Assembly (NCBI GenBank): GCA_017404585.1
Contig: JAFRCB010000188.1
Coordinates: forward strand, 1 to 21,011
From: Lachnospiraceae bacterium
GTDB taxonomy: Bacteria; Bacillota; Clostridia; Lachnospirales; Lachnospiraceae
Direction of reading: 5' to 3'
Length of the DNA stretch: 21,011 bases
Position numbers and translations under genes: made by a program. Positions 14,634 to 21,011 of this stretch are shown here, piece after piece (position 1 is the stretch's first letter; every line of letters starts with the position of its first letter). Under the pieces are notes generated by a model, which searched no databases, was not told where the DNA came from, and saw only the letters and a program-made list of their open reading frames with translations.

Positions 14634-14640
14634 CCCGCAT

Positions 14641-15609
14641 TTATCTCTTACCCTTATCATAAACCTCGCCGGCCGCCTTCGGCGGATGATTCCTCTTGGA
14701 GAAGAACATCAGAAGCAGCAGGGTGAGGATATACGGGATCATCAGGAACAGATCCGAATAGATCGACGCAAGTCCCATAGCCAGGCAGAGCTGATAGCCT
14801 CCCGCCCTCGCGATGCCGAAGAAGATGCAGACGAAGAAGGTAGGAATGATGTTCCAGTTGCCGAAGATCATAGCGGCGATGGCAAGATAGCCGTAGCCAA
14901 GATAAATACTCGGCGAGAACTGGGAAAGCAGCGAGTAGGCGAAGCAGATACCGCCGATACCGGACAGGCCGCCGGAACTCATGACGGCGAGAAAGCGTGT
15001 CTTCGCGCCGTCACCGCCGGCCGCGTCGACCGCCTGAGGATTCTCGCCGCAGGCACGAAGGCGCATGCCGAACTTTGTCTTATACATGAGATACCATGCG
15101 TAGACCGCGATGATGAGAATAATGATCTCGAACGGGTAGATATTTGTAAATACCGCGCCGATGATCGGGATCTTGGAAATGCCCGGAACGCTGAAACGCG
15201 GGGACACGCCGAGCGTGAACTTATTGGAAGCATTTCCGAAAAGCGCTGTGTTGATCGTCGTCGTGAGGAATGTCGTCAGCGCGACGCCCAGAATATTGAT
15301 GACGACACCGCTGATGACCTGATCCGCACGGAACTTGATGCAGAGCAGCGCATGGATAATCGCGTAGATGGCGCCCCCGATGAAGGAGAACAGCATCGCA
15401 ACATAAATAATTGCAGAAGAGCTGAGACCCGTATTCATGCCGAGGAACACGGCAACGACCGCTCCGCAGAAAGCTCCGAAGCCCTGGAAGCCTTCGACCG
15501 CCAGGTTCGTGATGCCGCTCTTCTCGGAGTAGATACCGCCGACAGCCATAATGAAAAGAGGAATTGCAAATGCCAGACCGCTGGTAATCATCGCATTAAT
15601 ATAACTCAT
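14641..15609 (-). CDS. BMP-type nucleoside ABC transporter, permease 2
   Basis: This 322-residue protein has about eight to nine membrane segments. The motif GGIYSEKSGITNLAVEG (24-40) is the conserved loop of the second permease in purine nucleoside (BMP) ABC importers such as Bacillus NupQ/YufQ. RLRACGENPQAVDAAG (about residue 180-200) is the coupling region facing the ATPase. Its ATG overlaps the stop of the first permease gene by 4 bases (ATGA), so the two are translationally coupled and probably form a heterodimer. A poly-basic tail ends the protein. Confidence 0.93.
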   Translation of the reverse strand: MSYINAMITSGLAFAIPLFIMAVGGIYSEKSGITNLAVEGFQGFGAFCGAVVAVFLGMNTGLSSSAIIYVAMLFSFIGGAIYAIIHALLCIKFRADQVISGVVINILGVALTTFLTTTINTALFGNASNKFTLGVSPRFSVPGISKIPIIGAVFTNIYPFEIIILIIAVYAWYLMYKTKFGMRLRACGENPQAVDAAGGDGAKTRFLAVMSSGGLSGIGGICFAYSLLSQFSPSIYLGYGYLAIAAMIFGNWNIIPTFFVCIFFGIARAGGYQLCLAMGLASIYSDLFLMIPYILTLLLLMFFSKRNHPPKAAGEVYDKGKR

Positions 15610-16793
15610 TTGCTCTCAGCCTCCTTTCTCGCTCTCTCGAGGGCACGCTTCTCATCAGCAATCCTGTTAAGCTTATTCTTAGACAGATATCTGAAGAATC
15701 CGCTGCATGCCGAGAAGAGAAGCAGAATGCCCGTAATAACGGAAGCAATTTCCTTGGCCACGCCCAATGTCGAGGACATGTAATTCGCGCCGTTCTGGAA
15801 AATCGTGATCAGGACGGATGCAAATATTGCGCCGACCGGAGTATTATTTCCAAGCAGCGCTGTCGCGATCGCGTCATAGCCCATACCGGCCAGCGTCTTC
15901 GGAATAATTGTATTTGTATAGCCAAGATAATATGTAACGCCCGCAAGACCCGCAAGGCATCCGGAGAGCATCATCGACATGATAATGGACTTGCCGACAT
16001 TGATGCCCGCATATGTCGCGGCGTTCCTGTTGGAACCGACAGCGCGAAGGTCAAAGCCGAAAACAGTCCGGTCGAAAATGAACTTGACCACGAACACCAT
16101 AATGAGCGCGACCACGATGCCGAGCGGTACATTGCAGTAGTAACCGCCGATCAGGACCTTCGTACATGTCAGTCTGGCGGCTGAGCTGCATATCTTCGAT
16201 GACCGAGTGATCGAGTCGACATATCTGGAGTTAATAAAGAAGCCCGTCAGGAAACTGATAATGTAGTTGATCATGATCGTCGAAACGACTTCGTGAATAT
16301 TGAACCTGTACTTCAGGAAACCGACAAAAGCTCCGAGAAGTCCGCCGACCACAAGACCGACAATAATGACAAGCGGCTTCGCGACCGCTGCCGGAAGAGC
16401 CTTATTGTAACCTACAAGGATTGTTGCCATGAAGCCGGACATAAGCATCTGACCTGCAATACCGATGTTAAAGAGTCCGCATCGGTATGCAAATATAAAT
16501 GCCAGCGCCGCCAGAAGCATCGGAGCCATGATGTTCAGGAACGCGAAGAAGTCCGACAGCATGCCGTTGCCCGCGCCGTAACTTGCCTTGGCTGCAAATC
16601 CGTTGCCTGCCAGGAAGCTGTAGAAAGCTGTGAGCGGATTCTTGCCCAGAATCAGAAGGAAAATACTGGAGACAATAAGCGTAAGGATGATCGTAAAAAT
16701 CGGGACTGTGACGCTGTTCCATTTCTCATGTCCGAGGACTTTGGCCAGCCAGGCGAAGAAGCCCTTTTCAGATGGTACTTTTTCATTTTTCAT
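15606..16793 (-). CDS. BMP-type nucleoside ABC transporter, permease 1
   Basis: This 395-residue protein has about ten membrane segments. RCGLFNIGIAGQM (104-116) is the conserved signature of the first permease (NupP/YufP type), and FDLRAVGSNRNAATYAGIN is the coupling region. Compared with permease 2 it has a longer N-terminus with a basic cytoplasmic tail, and it ends in a Lys/Arg/Glu-rich tail. Its start overlaps the ATPase stop by 4 bases, and its own stop overlaps the next start in the same way. Together the two permeases make the membrane channel for nucleosides. Confidence 0.93.
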   Translation of the reverse strand: MKNEKVPSEKGFFAWLAKVLGHEKWNSVTVPIFTIILTLIVSSIFLLILGKNPLTAFYSFLAGNGFAAKASYGAGNGMLSDFFAFLNIMAPMLLAALAFIFAYRCGLFNIGIAGQMLMSGFMATILVGYNKALPAAVAKPLVIIVGLVVGGLLGAFVGFLKYRFNIHEVVSTIMINYIISFLTGFFINSRYVDSITRSSKICSSAARLTCTKVLIGGYYCNVPLGIVVALIMVFVVKFIFDRTVFGFDLRAVGSNRNAATYAGINVGKSIIMSMMLSGCLAGLAGVTYYLGYTNTIIPKTLAGMGYDAIATALLGNNTPVGAIFASVLITIFQNGANYMSSTLGVAKEIASVITGILLLFSACSGFFRYLSKNKLNRIADEKRALERARKEAESK

Positions 16794-18325
16794 GCCTCAG
16801 TCACCCCCATCATATAACGGCCGACCGCCTGTGAATCGAGCGTACTTGCGTCCGCCACCTTCAGCATCTTGCCACTGTAAATAACACCGATCGTATCCGC
16901 GAGGTTCATGACCTCGTCAAGTTCGAGAGATATCAGAAGGACTGCTGTGCCCTTGTCTCTCTCCGCGATGATTTCCTTATGAATGTTCTCGATCGCGCCC
17001 AGATCAAGGCCGCGGGTCGGCTGGACGAAAATGATGAGCGGCGAATGCTCCTCGATCTCACGGCCTACAATGGCTTTCTGCTGATTGCCGCCGGACATGG
17101 ACCGAAGAGATGTGAGTCCGCCCTGACCGCAGCGGATATCATACTCATCGATCAGCCTTACCGCGTAGCTCTCAAACTCACTGAACTTCAAAATGCCGTT
17201 CTGCGAGAACGGAGGCTTGTAATATTTGCGAAGGCCAAGATTATCGCGGAGGTTGAAGTCAAGAAGGACACCGTACTTCTGACGGTCTTCAGGGATGTAA
17301 GCTATACCGTCCTCCGTCCTCTGGCGGATCTTCTCATTTGTAATGTCCTTGCCGTTCAGGATAATCTTGCCCTTGCCTGCCTTCATGAGGCCTGTGATCG
17401 CGTCCGCAAGTTCGACCTGACCGTTGCCGGAGACACCGGCTATGGCAAATACTTCGCCCGCCCGGACCTTAAAGGACACGTCCTTGACGACCTCGACCTT
17501 GCTCTCATCGTAGACGGACAAATGCTCAACTTCGAGAACGGTCTTTCCGAACTTCGGCGGCTGCTTGTCCGTCGTGAGCTCGACCTTGCGGCCGACCATG
17601 AGATTGGCCATCTCCTGGGTCGAAGTGCTCTTTACGTCCAGAATATCGATCAGTCTTCCGCGGCGAAGAATCGCGCAGCGGTCGGCGATCTTTCTGATCT
17701 CCTCGATCTTATGGGTAATGAGGATAATCGTCTTTCCGCCCTTCTTGAGCTCTTCCATGATCTTTAGGAGATACTCGATCTCCTGCGGAGTGAGGATAGC
17801 CGTCGGCTCGTCGAAGATCAGTATTTCCGCTTCGCGGTAGAGCATCTTGAGGATCTCGACGCGCTGTTTGATCGAGACGTTGACATCCGAGATCAGGTCT
17901 GTCGGGTTGACTTCCAGACCGTAGTCTTTCGAGAGCTTGGCGATCTTTTCATTTGCCTCTTTCATATCCACATACGGGAAAATGCCGAACTTCTTCTTCA
18001 TGGGCTCGATGCCGAGGACGATATTTTCACCGATGGTGTAGTTGTCGACCAGCTTAAAGTGCTGGTGGACCATACCGATATTCTTCTCCGCAGCCTCGGA
18101 AGGTGACTTGAACACGACCTTCTCACCGCGGATATAAATTTCTCCACGGTCCGGTTCGTACATGCCGTAGAGCATGCTCATGAGCGTCGACTTACCGGCA
18201 CCGTTCTCACCAAGCAGGGCATATACCTCGCCTTTCCGCACCTGAATGGTGACATCATCATTTGCAATGATGCCCGGAAAGCTCTTGGTGATATTTCTCA
18301 TTTCAACTATGTACTCGCTGTTCAT
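16790..18325 (-). CDS. BMP-type nucleoside ABC transporter, double ATPase subunit
   Basis: This 511-residue protein contains two nucleotide-binding domains. The first has Walker A GENGAGKST (39-47), Walker B ILIFDEP (168-174) and H205, but a degenerate signature, VSIKQRVEIL. The second has a degenerate Walker A, GVSGNGQ (297-303), a good signature MSGGNQQ (410-416) and a Walker B lacking the catalytic glutamate (IIFVQPTRGLD, Q435). This mix is normal for the sugar/nucleoside class of double ATPases and means one of the two sites does most of the work. AAGGAG precedes the ATG by 8 bases. It is separated from the upstream binding-protein gene by 166 bases with a partial terminator, and coupled to permease 1 by ATGA. 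Confidence 0.95.
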   Translation of the reverse strand: MNSEYIVEMRNITKSFPGIIANDDVTIQVRKGEVYALLGENGAGKSTLMSMLYGMYEPDRGEIYIRGEKVVFKSPSEAAEKNIGMVHQHFKLVDNYTIGENIVLGIEPMKKKFGIFPYVDMKEANEKIAKLSKDYGLEVNPTDLISDVNVSIKQRVEILKMLYREAEILIFDEPTAILTPQEIEYLLKIMEELKKGGKTIILITHKIEEIRKIADRCAILRRGRLIDILDVKSTSTQEMANLMVGRKVELTTDKQPPKFGKTVLEVEHLSVYDESKVEVVKDVSFKVRAGEVFAIAGVSGNGQVELADAITGLMKAGKGKIILNGKDITNEKIRQRTEDGIAYIPEDRQKYGVLLDFNLRDNLGLRKYYKPPFSQNGILKFSEFESYAVRLIDEYDIRCGQGGLTSLRSMSGGNQQKAIVGREIEEHSPLIIFVQPTRGLDLGAIENIHKEIIAERDKGTAVLLISLELDEVMNLADTIGVIYSGKMLKVADASTLDSQAVGRYMMGVTEA

Positions 18326-18420
18326 GTGTAATACTCCTTAGGTATTGCGCAGTGTAGTTCAACAGCTTCTGCGCATTCGCGGCGATACTGCCAGCTCCCC
18401 TTCCGACTCCCTGCGATATA

Positions 18421-18461
18421 ATAAAAAGCCGCAGGGGGAAATGCATCCCCCGTTGGCTTTT
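18421..18461 (-). terminator. partial terminator between binding-protein and ATPase genes
   Basis: AAAAGCC (18424-18430) pairs with GGCTTTT (18455-18461), and GGGGG (18434-18438) with CCCCC (18447-18451), with a short bulge. The minus strand ends in CTTTTTAT. Placed after the binding-protein gene and before the rest of the operon, it should lower expression of the membrane parts relative to the binding protein. CGGCCATAAGGCCG lies just before it. Confidence 0.8.
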
Positions 18462-18491
18462 CATCTGAGTGCGGCCATAAGGCCGTTCTTA

Positions 18492-19655
18492 TTAGTTAAG
18501 ACCCGGGAAATCTGTCGGCAGATATCCGTTCCAGTTGGAAGCCGGAACAATGTCGCCGGCCTTCATAGCCTCATATACCTCGTCGAGTTTGGCAATAGCG
18601 TCCTCGGAGAGCTGCTGGCGGCCTTCTGCGTTGACATAGCCTGTAGCGCCCAGAGTGTCATCCTTGCCCTCGAACGTACCGTCATAGATCTTTCCAAGCT
18701 GCTCTTCAATATAGACATCCATACCTTTGAGGACAGAAGTAAGGATGATATTGGAGCTGCCGTTCACGCCGTCATCATACTGGTCGACGTCACAGCCGAT
18801 ACCATAGACGCCCTTCGTCTCCTTGATGGCTGTGAAGCAGCCGTTGCCTGAAGAACCTGCAGCCGGGAAAATGACGTCGCATCCCTGAGAGATCAGAGCT
18901 TCAGCGACTGTCTTGCCTGTTGCCTCATCGGCGAAATCACCGACATAGTTGCCGCCTACATTGGTGCCCATACCCTGAACTTCAACAGTAGCCTGGCCTG
19001 CGTATGCAGCGATCTCTACGCACTCAACATTTGTACCGAACTTTGCGTTCGAATAATTGACACCGCTCATGAAGCCGAACTGATAGTTGACGTTGGACGG
19101 GAAAGCGATACCGTTGACAACAGCGACCTTGCCTGTCTGAGATGTAAGAGCAGCGGCAACACCTGCCAGGAAACCGCCCTGCTCCTCCTGGAATGTCATA
19201 GTATAGACATTGTCCAGAGTCATCTGATTGCCTTCGGAGTCTGTGATTGTGGAGTCAACGACAAGGAACTTCTTGTCCGGGTTGGCCTGAGCGATCTCGC
19301 CGCAGCCTGCGAAGTTGAAGCCCGGAAGTACGAATACGTCATAGTCACCTACAAGGCTCTCAACTGTGCTGATGAGCTTTGTGAGGTCGGATTCCTTGAC
19401 GTCAGTTACTGTGCAGTCACTGTGATTTGCAATGAAAGCCTTGATGCCGTCATAGCAGTTCTCGTTGAAAGAACCATCGTCGACACCTGATGATGTGATG
19501 ATGCAGATCTTGAGACCGGATGCATCAGCTGTTGCAGCGCCGGAATCTGCCGCCGGTGCCGTTGAGACCGGGTTGCCGCCGCCGCATGCGGCAAGGCCGA
19601 GTGCCATTGCGCCGACCAGGATTGCGGCAAAAAGTTTGCGAATTCCTTTTTTCAT
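18492..19655 (-). CDS. BMP-family nucleoside-binding lipoprotein
   Basis: This 387-residue protein has a lipoprotein signal (lipobox LAAC, C24) and a short flexible tether. A periplasmic-binding-protein fold of the BMP/PnrA type follows, with VLPGFNFAGCGEIAQANPDKK, a TFQEEQGGFLAGVAAALTS motif (the most conserved part of the family), GFMSGVNYSN, and FPAAGSSGNGCFTAI then GIGCDVDQYDDG. It captures purine or other nucleosides for the ABC importer encoded downstream. AAGGAGG lies about 8 bases before the ATG. A strong promoter precedes it and a partial terminator follows, so it is expected to be the most abundant component. The ligand is likely a nucleoside, from family knowledge. Confidence 0.94.
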   Translation of the reverse strand: MKKGIRKLFAAILVGAMALGLAACGGGNPVSTAPAADSGAATADASGLKICIITSSGVDDGSFNENCYDGIKAFIANHSDCTVTDVKESDLTKLISTVESLVGDYDVFVLPGFNFAGCGEIAQANPDKKFLVVDSTITDSEGNQMTLDNVYTMTFQEEQGGFLAGVAAALTSQTGKVAVVNGIAFPSNVNYQFGFMSGVNYSNAKFGTNVECVEIAAYAGQATVEVQGMGTNVGGNYVGDFADEATGKTVAEALISQGCDVIFPAAGSSGNGCFTAIKETKGVYGIGCDVDQYDDGVNGSSNIILTSVLKGMDVYIEEQLGKIYDGTFEGKDDTLGATGYVNAEGRQQLSEDAIAKLDEVYEAMKAGDIVPASNWNGYLPTDFPGLN

Positions 19656-19712
19656 GTTTCTTCCTCCTTAAATTTCTGCGGACTGCGCCGCTTATATTTA
19701 GAATGTCATTTT

Positions 19713-19741
19713 ATTATACCACGCCTTATTTTTTTGGTAAA
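19713..19741 (-). promoter_or_regulatory. promoter of the nucleoside transporter operon
   Basis: On the minus strand, TTTACC (19736-19741), a 17-base spacer and a perfect TATAAT (19713-19718) with TG two bases before it. The leader is about 50 bases, too short to hold a purine riboswitch. Confidence 0.75.
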
Positions 19742-19876
19742 TAATGTGAATACATTTCTATAATAAAACATTTTTCTGTGAATTATGCACGATATGAGAC
19801 CTCAATTTTGAAAATCTCCCAAACTGAATTCCTGCAGTCTACGCTTCGCTGCAAATCGACACCTGCCACTAAGACA

Positions 19877-20054
19877 TGGCGGGCAGTCGCCATCCGTGAA
19901 ATCATCTCTATTCTACTGAAGGCAAGAATGATGGCAGACAGTCACCTTAGGTCAGTTCACCGTTTCAAGACTGCCCGGGTGATTTGGCGGGCAGTCGAGT
20001 TCGCTGAAACCACCTCTATTCTACTGAGGACGAAAATCTGATATAAGACAGTCA
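19877..20054. repeat. 108-bp tandem duplication with inner inverted repeats
   Basis: TGGCGGGCAGTCG starts at 19877 and 19985, and CTCTATTCTACTGA at 19906 and 20014, both 108 bp apart. GACAGTCA follows at 19937 and 20047. GACTGCCCG (19969-19977) pairs perfectly with CGGGCAGTC (19988-19996) across the junction. No gene is supported in 19760-20280. Confidence 0.85.
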
Positions 20055-20280
20055 TACGGTCATCGAACATCAAACTCGATAAAGGCGACTGCTTCTTAGC
20101 TGTAAATTCAGCAGCGTGTTAAGCTGAATTAACTAAAAACGAGTCAATGAGACTGCCTATGCTCTTTGATTTGACCCTTATGCAGCACTGCACATGTGTA
20201 TTATTTTTCAAGATCGACTGCCGACTTCTTAATCACGAGGTTTAAACCGGATGATTTACCGAAGGCAAGTCCAAAATAAG
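20055..20280. other. gene-free stretch with hairpin and GACTGC repeats
   Basis: AATTCAGC (20105-20112) pairs perfectly with GCTGAATT (20123-20130). GACTGC recurs at 20087, 20151 and 20216, about 64 bases apart, perhaps decayed copies of the neighbouring repeat. Nothing else is recognised. Confidence 0.4.
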
Positions 20281-20318
20281 AAAAAGAAGACGCATGAAAA
20301 ATGAATTCTCATTTTTCA
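20281..20318 (-). terminator. probable terminator of the alcohol dehydrogenase gene
   Basis: TGAAAAATGA (20295-20304) pairs perfectly with TCATTTTTCA (20309-20318) around a 4-base loop. On the minus strand a T-rich tail (CTTCTTTTTCTT) follows a few bases later. It lies about 80 bases after the stop. Confidence 0.5.
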
Positions 20319-20396
20319 CACGCCCTCTCACAGATTATCGAAGGCTGCCGCAACGTCTATACGGCCCTACTCACTATAAAGGTTGGTGCGTTTTTA

Positions 20397-21011
20397 TCAC
20401 TCACCTGCGTTCATCTCATAATACGCAATTCTCTTCAGCATCTCCCGGTCGACCGCGAACGGAGCGAGCGCCATCTTAGCAGGATTCCCGGAGAGCTCCT
20501 CGATTGCCCCTTCGAGGACTTCGGTCAACTCCGCTTCCGATGCATCAATCCTGCCGCAGCACGCATGATACACATCCTCGAAATCCTGAAGGGAGGCAAA
20601 TCCCGCCGTAGACAGCAGATACTCGCGGTCTGCCTCCGCAGCCTCCGCAAGATAGCCCGCGGTAAAGTAGGCCGTCGCTTTGCCGTGAGGCACATGCAGC
20701 TTCGTCGTCACCGAGTACGACAGACCGTGGGGCAGCGTGGTCGCCGTGTGGGCAATCGCCATACCGGCCATCATCGATGCACGCATCATGTTAAGATGAT
20801 CACTGTCCTCCGCCTCTCTCTCGCCGCGCAGGATCGGAAGGCTTCTTGCCCACATCTTGAGGCCGGCATCCACGCACATCCTGCTGTAATCCGTGGCCTT
20901 GGAGTTGAGATAGCTCTCGTCCAGGTGGGTCAGCGCATCAAAAATCGAGTTGCTGAGCACATGCTTCGGAGCAGACTTTAAGTACTTGCCGTCGATCAGG
21001 GCAAGATCCGC
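20397..21011 (-). CDS. iron-containing alcohol dehydrogenase, C-terminal part (runs off window)
   Basis: About 204 residues are visible; the reading frame stays open to the window edge, so the start lies beyond 21011. The frame upstream of the GTG at 20960 reads ADLALIDGKYLKSAPKH, matching the PDLALIDP region of the family, so that GTG is internal. The metal ligands can be seen: D and H in FDALTH, H in TTLPHGLSYS, and H in KLHVPHGKAT. These enzymes reduce aldehydes or oxidise alcohols with NAD(P) in the cytoplasm. The final 100 residues are the helical C-terminal domain. The substrate is not determinable. Its link, if any, to the neighbouring nucleoside operon is unclear. Confidence 0.9.
   Translation of the reverse strand, partial: ADLALIDGKYLKSAPKHVLSNSIFDALTHLDESYLNSKATDYSRMCVDAGLKMWARSLPILRGEREAEDSDHLNMMRASMMAGMAIAHTATTLPHGLSYSVTTKLHVPHGKATAYFTAGYLAEAAEADREYLLSTAGFASLQDFEDVYHACCGRIDASEAELTEVLEGAIEELSGNPAKMALAPFAVDREMLKRIAYYEMNAGE

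Noticed and set aside
14599..15783. 394-residue plus-strand reading frame opposite the permease genes
   Set aside because: It is the antisense of two clear ABC permease genes; it is extremely charged, as expected for the complement of membrane-protein codons, and has no start signals.
16296..16812. Frameshift between ATPase and permease genes
   Set aside because: The 4-bp ATGA overlaps are normal translational coupling; each protein is full length.
16979..17767. 262-residue plus-strand reading frame opposite the ATPase gene
   Set aside because: It is antisense to a well-conserved double ATPase with all motifs; no independent evidence for coding.
19656..19712. Purine riboswitch before the nucleoside transporter operon
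   Set aside because: The predicted leader is only about 50 bases and shows none of the required three-way junction sequence.
19778..20041. Plus-strand 87-residue reading frame with an internal WRAV...TSILL peptide repeat
   Set aside because: It arises from the 108-bp tandem duplication. It has no ribosome site and no family resemblance, and the composition is unlike the neighbouring proteins.

Overview
The window looks like chromosomal DNA of a low-to-moderate GC member of the Bacillota, most likely a gut- or rumen-type clostridium (Lachnospiraceae-like). The grounds are AGGAGG-type ribosome binding sites, consensus TTGACA/TATAAT promoters, lipoprotein signal peptides, long-stem intrinsic terminators, and the gene set: a BMP-type nucleoside ABC transporter, an NSS symporter, DUF937 and a split transketolase. 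The phylum is fairly safe; the family is inference. No rRNA, tRNA, CRISPR array, transposase or phage gene is visible.

Region 1 (1-760) has a DUF3592 membrane protein on the minus strand and a strong divergent promoter.

Region 2 (about 660-7330) is the most interesting part. A FadR-type GntR regulator is followed by a TRAP-type solute-binding lipoprotein, an ESS/GltS-type permease, the two halves of a split transketolase, and a short-chain dehydrogenase. The usual TRAP membrane subunits DctQ and DctM are absent, and the GltS-like permease sits where they would be. No kinase, isomerase or epimerase is present. A reasonable hypothesis is an inducible pathway for a sugar-like compound that already carries an acid group (carboxylate or sulfonate): import, oxidation of an alcohol to a ketose by the SDR, then removal of a two-carbon ketol unit by transketolase. 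The same direct-repeat motif (AYGTAKGATGTT) lies upstream of the regulator gene and inside the promoter of the binding-protein gene, so both are probably targets of the regulator.

Region 3 (7340-12635) holds a 74-bp tandem repeat array, a GH13 amylase-like lipoprotein with an unusual 11-residue repeat insert, an NSS-family sodium symporter on the minus strand with a near-perfect promoter, and a secreted or anchored protein with a long alanine-rich linker.

Region 4 (12860-14480) has an alpha/beta hydrolase and a convergent DUF937 protein sharing one bidirectional terminator.

Region 5 (14641-19741, minus strand) is a complete BMP-type nucleoside ABC transporter: binding lipoprotein, then a partial terminator, then a double-NBD ATPase and two permeases joined by 4-bp ATGA overlaps.

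Region 6 (19760-21011) is a gene-free stretch with a 108-bp tandem duplication, then the 3' part of an iron-containing alcohol dehydrogenase that runs off the window.

A running theme is short tandem duplication in non-coding DNA, with periods of 14, 23, 28, 74 and 108 bp, two of them starting at or across a stop codon. A related 33-bp array lies inside the GH13 gene.
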